A DNA stretch of 43,667 nt from Collimonas antrihumi (GTDB lineage: Bacteria; Pseudomonadota; Gammaproteobacteria; Burkholderiales; Burkholderiaceae_D). A program made the position numbers and the translations under genes. Below are positions 43,597 to 43,667 of the stretch, in pieces (positions within the stretch are counted from its first letter, which is position 1; the number at the start of each line of letters is the position of its first letter). The DNA lies in NCBI RefSeq assembly GCF_018304965.1, contig NZ_JAGQED010000033.1:1-43667 (forward strand), written 5' to 3'. The notes beneath the pieces were generated by a model that made no database searches, was not told the origin of the DNA, and saw only the letters and a program-made list of their open reading frames with translations.

Positions 43597-43667
43597 GGTT
43601 ACTTTTTTTGGCGCCCGGCTAGGGGCGAAGCAAGAAAAAGTGACTAGCTGCCGGGCTACCCCCATAC

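Larger units (their letters stand above)
43351..43667. other. 317-nt right-edge non-coding region
   Basis: No convincing gene. It contains an imperfect inverted repeat of about 36-nt arms (43456-43550) and a hairpin, GAAGGC (43565-43570) with GCCTTC (43586-43591), followed by TTTTT. After that come a G-TTACTTTTTTTGG stretch and a partly inverse AAGAAAAAGTGAC stretch. The pattern resembles common dispersed intergenic repeats, by recollection only. Confidence 0.5.

Noticed and set aside
43216-43665. Minus-strand frame at the right edge with a lysine-rich KKVTKKK segment
   Set aside because: It crosses the end of the LysR gene and a repeat region, has no domain, and follows the inverted-repeat sequence; likely spurious.

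Overview
The window reads as chromosomal DNA of a betaproteobacterium of the family Oxalobacteraceae (Collimonas, Herbaspirillum or Janthinobacterium type). That is an inference from gene order (pgk-pyk-fba-purC-purE-purK-tsaC; ilvE next to a CHCC zinc-finger gene), protein style and fairly high GC, not from a marker gene. Almost everything is core metabolism. The clear outlier in base composition is an AT-rich membrane glycosyl-ligase gene beside a type IV pilin gene.

Layout. 1-180: a stable-RNA-type promoter firing off the left edge, probably into an rRNA operon. 182-6350: mgtC, tcdA, hemerythrin-pdxH, cfa, msrA, ompW. 6620-14610 (minus strand): pgk, pyk, fba, then an overlapping purC-purE-purK-tsaC operon. 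14880-20610: ilvE, a zinc-finger protein, an NTF2-like protein, a YheT-type hydrolase with a conserved hypothetical, a BepA-like periplasmic protease, and moaC. 20630-24700: O-oligosaccharyltransferase-like ligase and pilin PilA with a sigma-54 promoter, then an FHA protein and a PP2C phosphatase. 24917-29916: sucC-sucD split by a GIY-YIG nuclease gene, a DUF2889 protein, recX and recA with a LexA box. 30311-37516: ggt, then an apparent lysine/2-aminoadipate catabolic group (DUF1338 2-oxoadipate decarboxylase-like, FAD 2-hydroxyacid dehydrogenase, LysR regulator, ALDH7-type dehydrogenase). 37577-43350: a five-gene operon (ACAD10/11-like acyl-CoA dehydrogenase, aminoglycoside-phosphotransferase-fold kinase, histidine phosphatase, two SDRs) with a divergent LysR regulator; this set resembles systems that degrade 4-hydroxyacyl-CoA.

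The most striking signal is a family of long palindromes at eight intergenic loci between 10.4 and 28.8 kb. Each arm carries a CCCGCG-N2-CGCGGG core flanked by CGTCATT and AATCCA. In four copies the arms are separated by exactly 15 nt with the pattern nnTTA-N5-TAAnn. In the copy between sucC and sucD, the 5-nt centre is replaced by a complete, catalytically intact GIY-YIG nuclease gene whose stop codon is the conserved TTA/TAA of the arm. This looks like a nuclease-bearing parent of an otherwise gene-less palindromic repeat family. Related oddities are a 14-bp tandem array fused to one copy, a small palindrome repeatedly found at one site in one arm, and a 215-bp composite element that encloses another copy.
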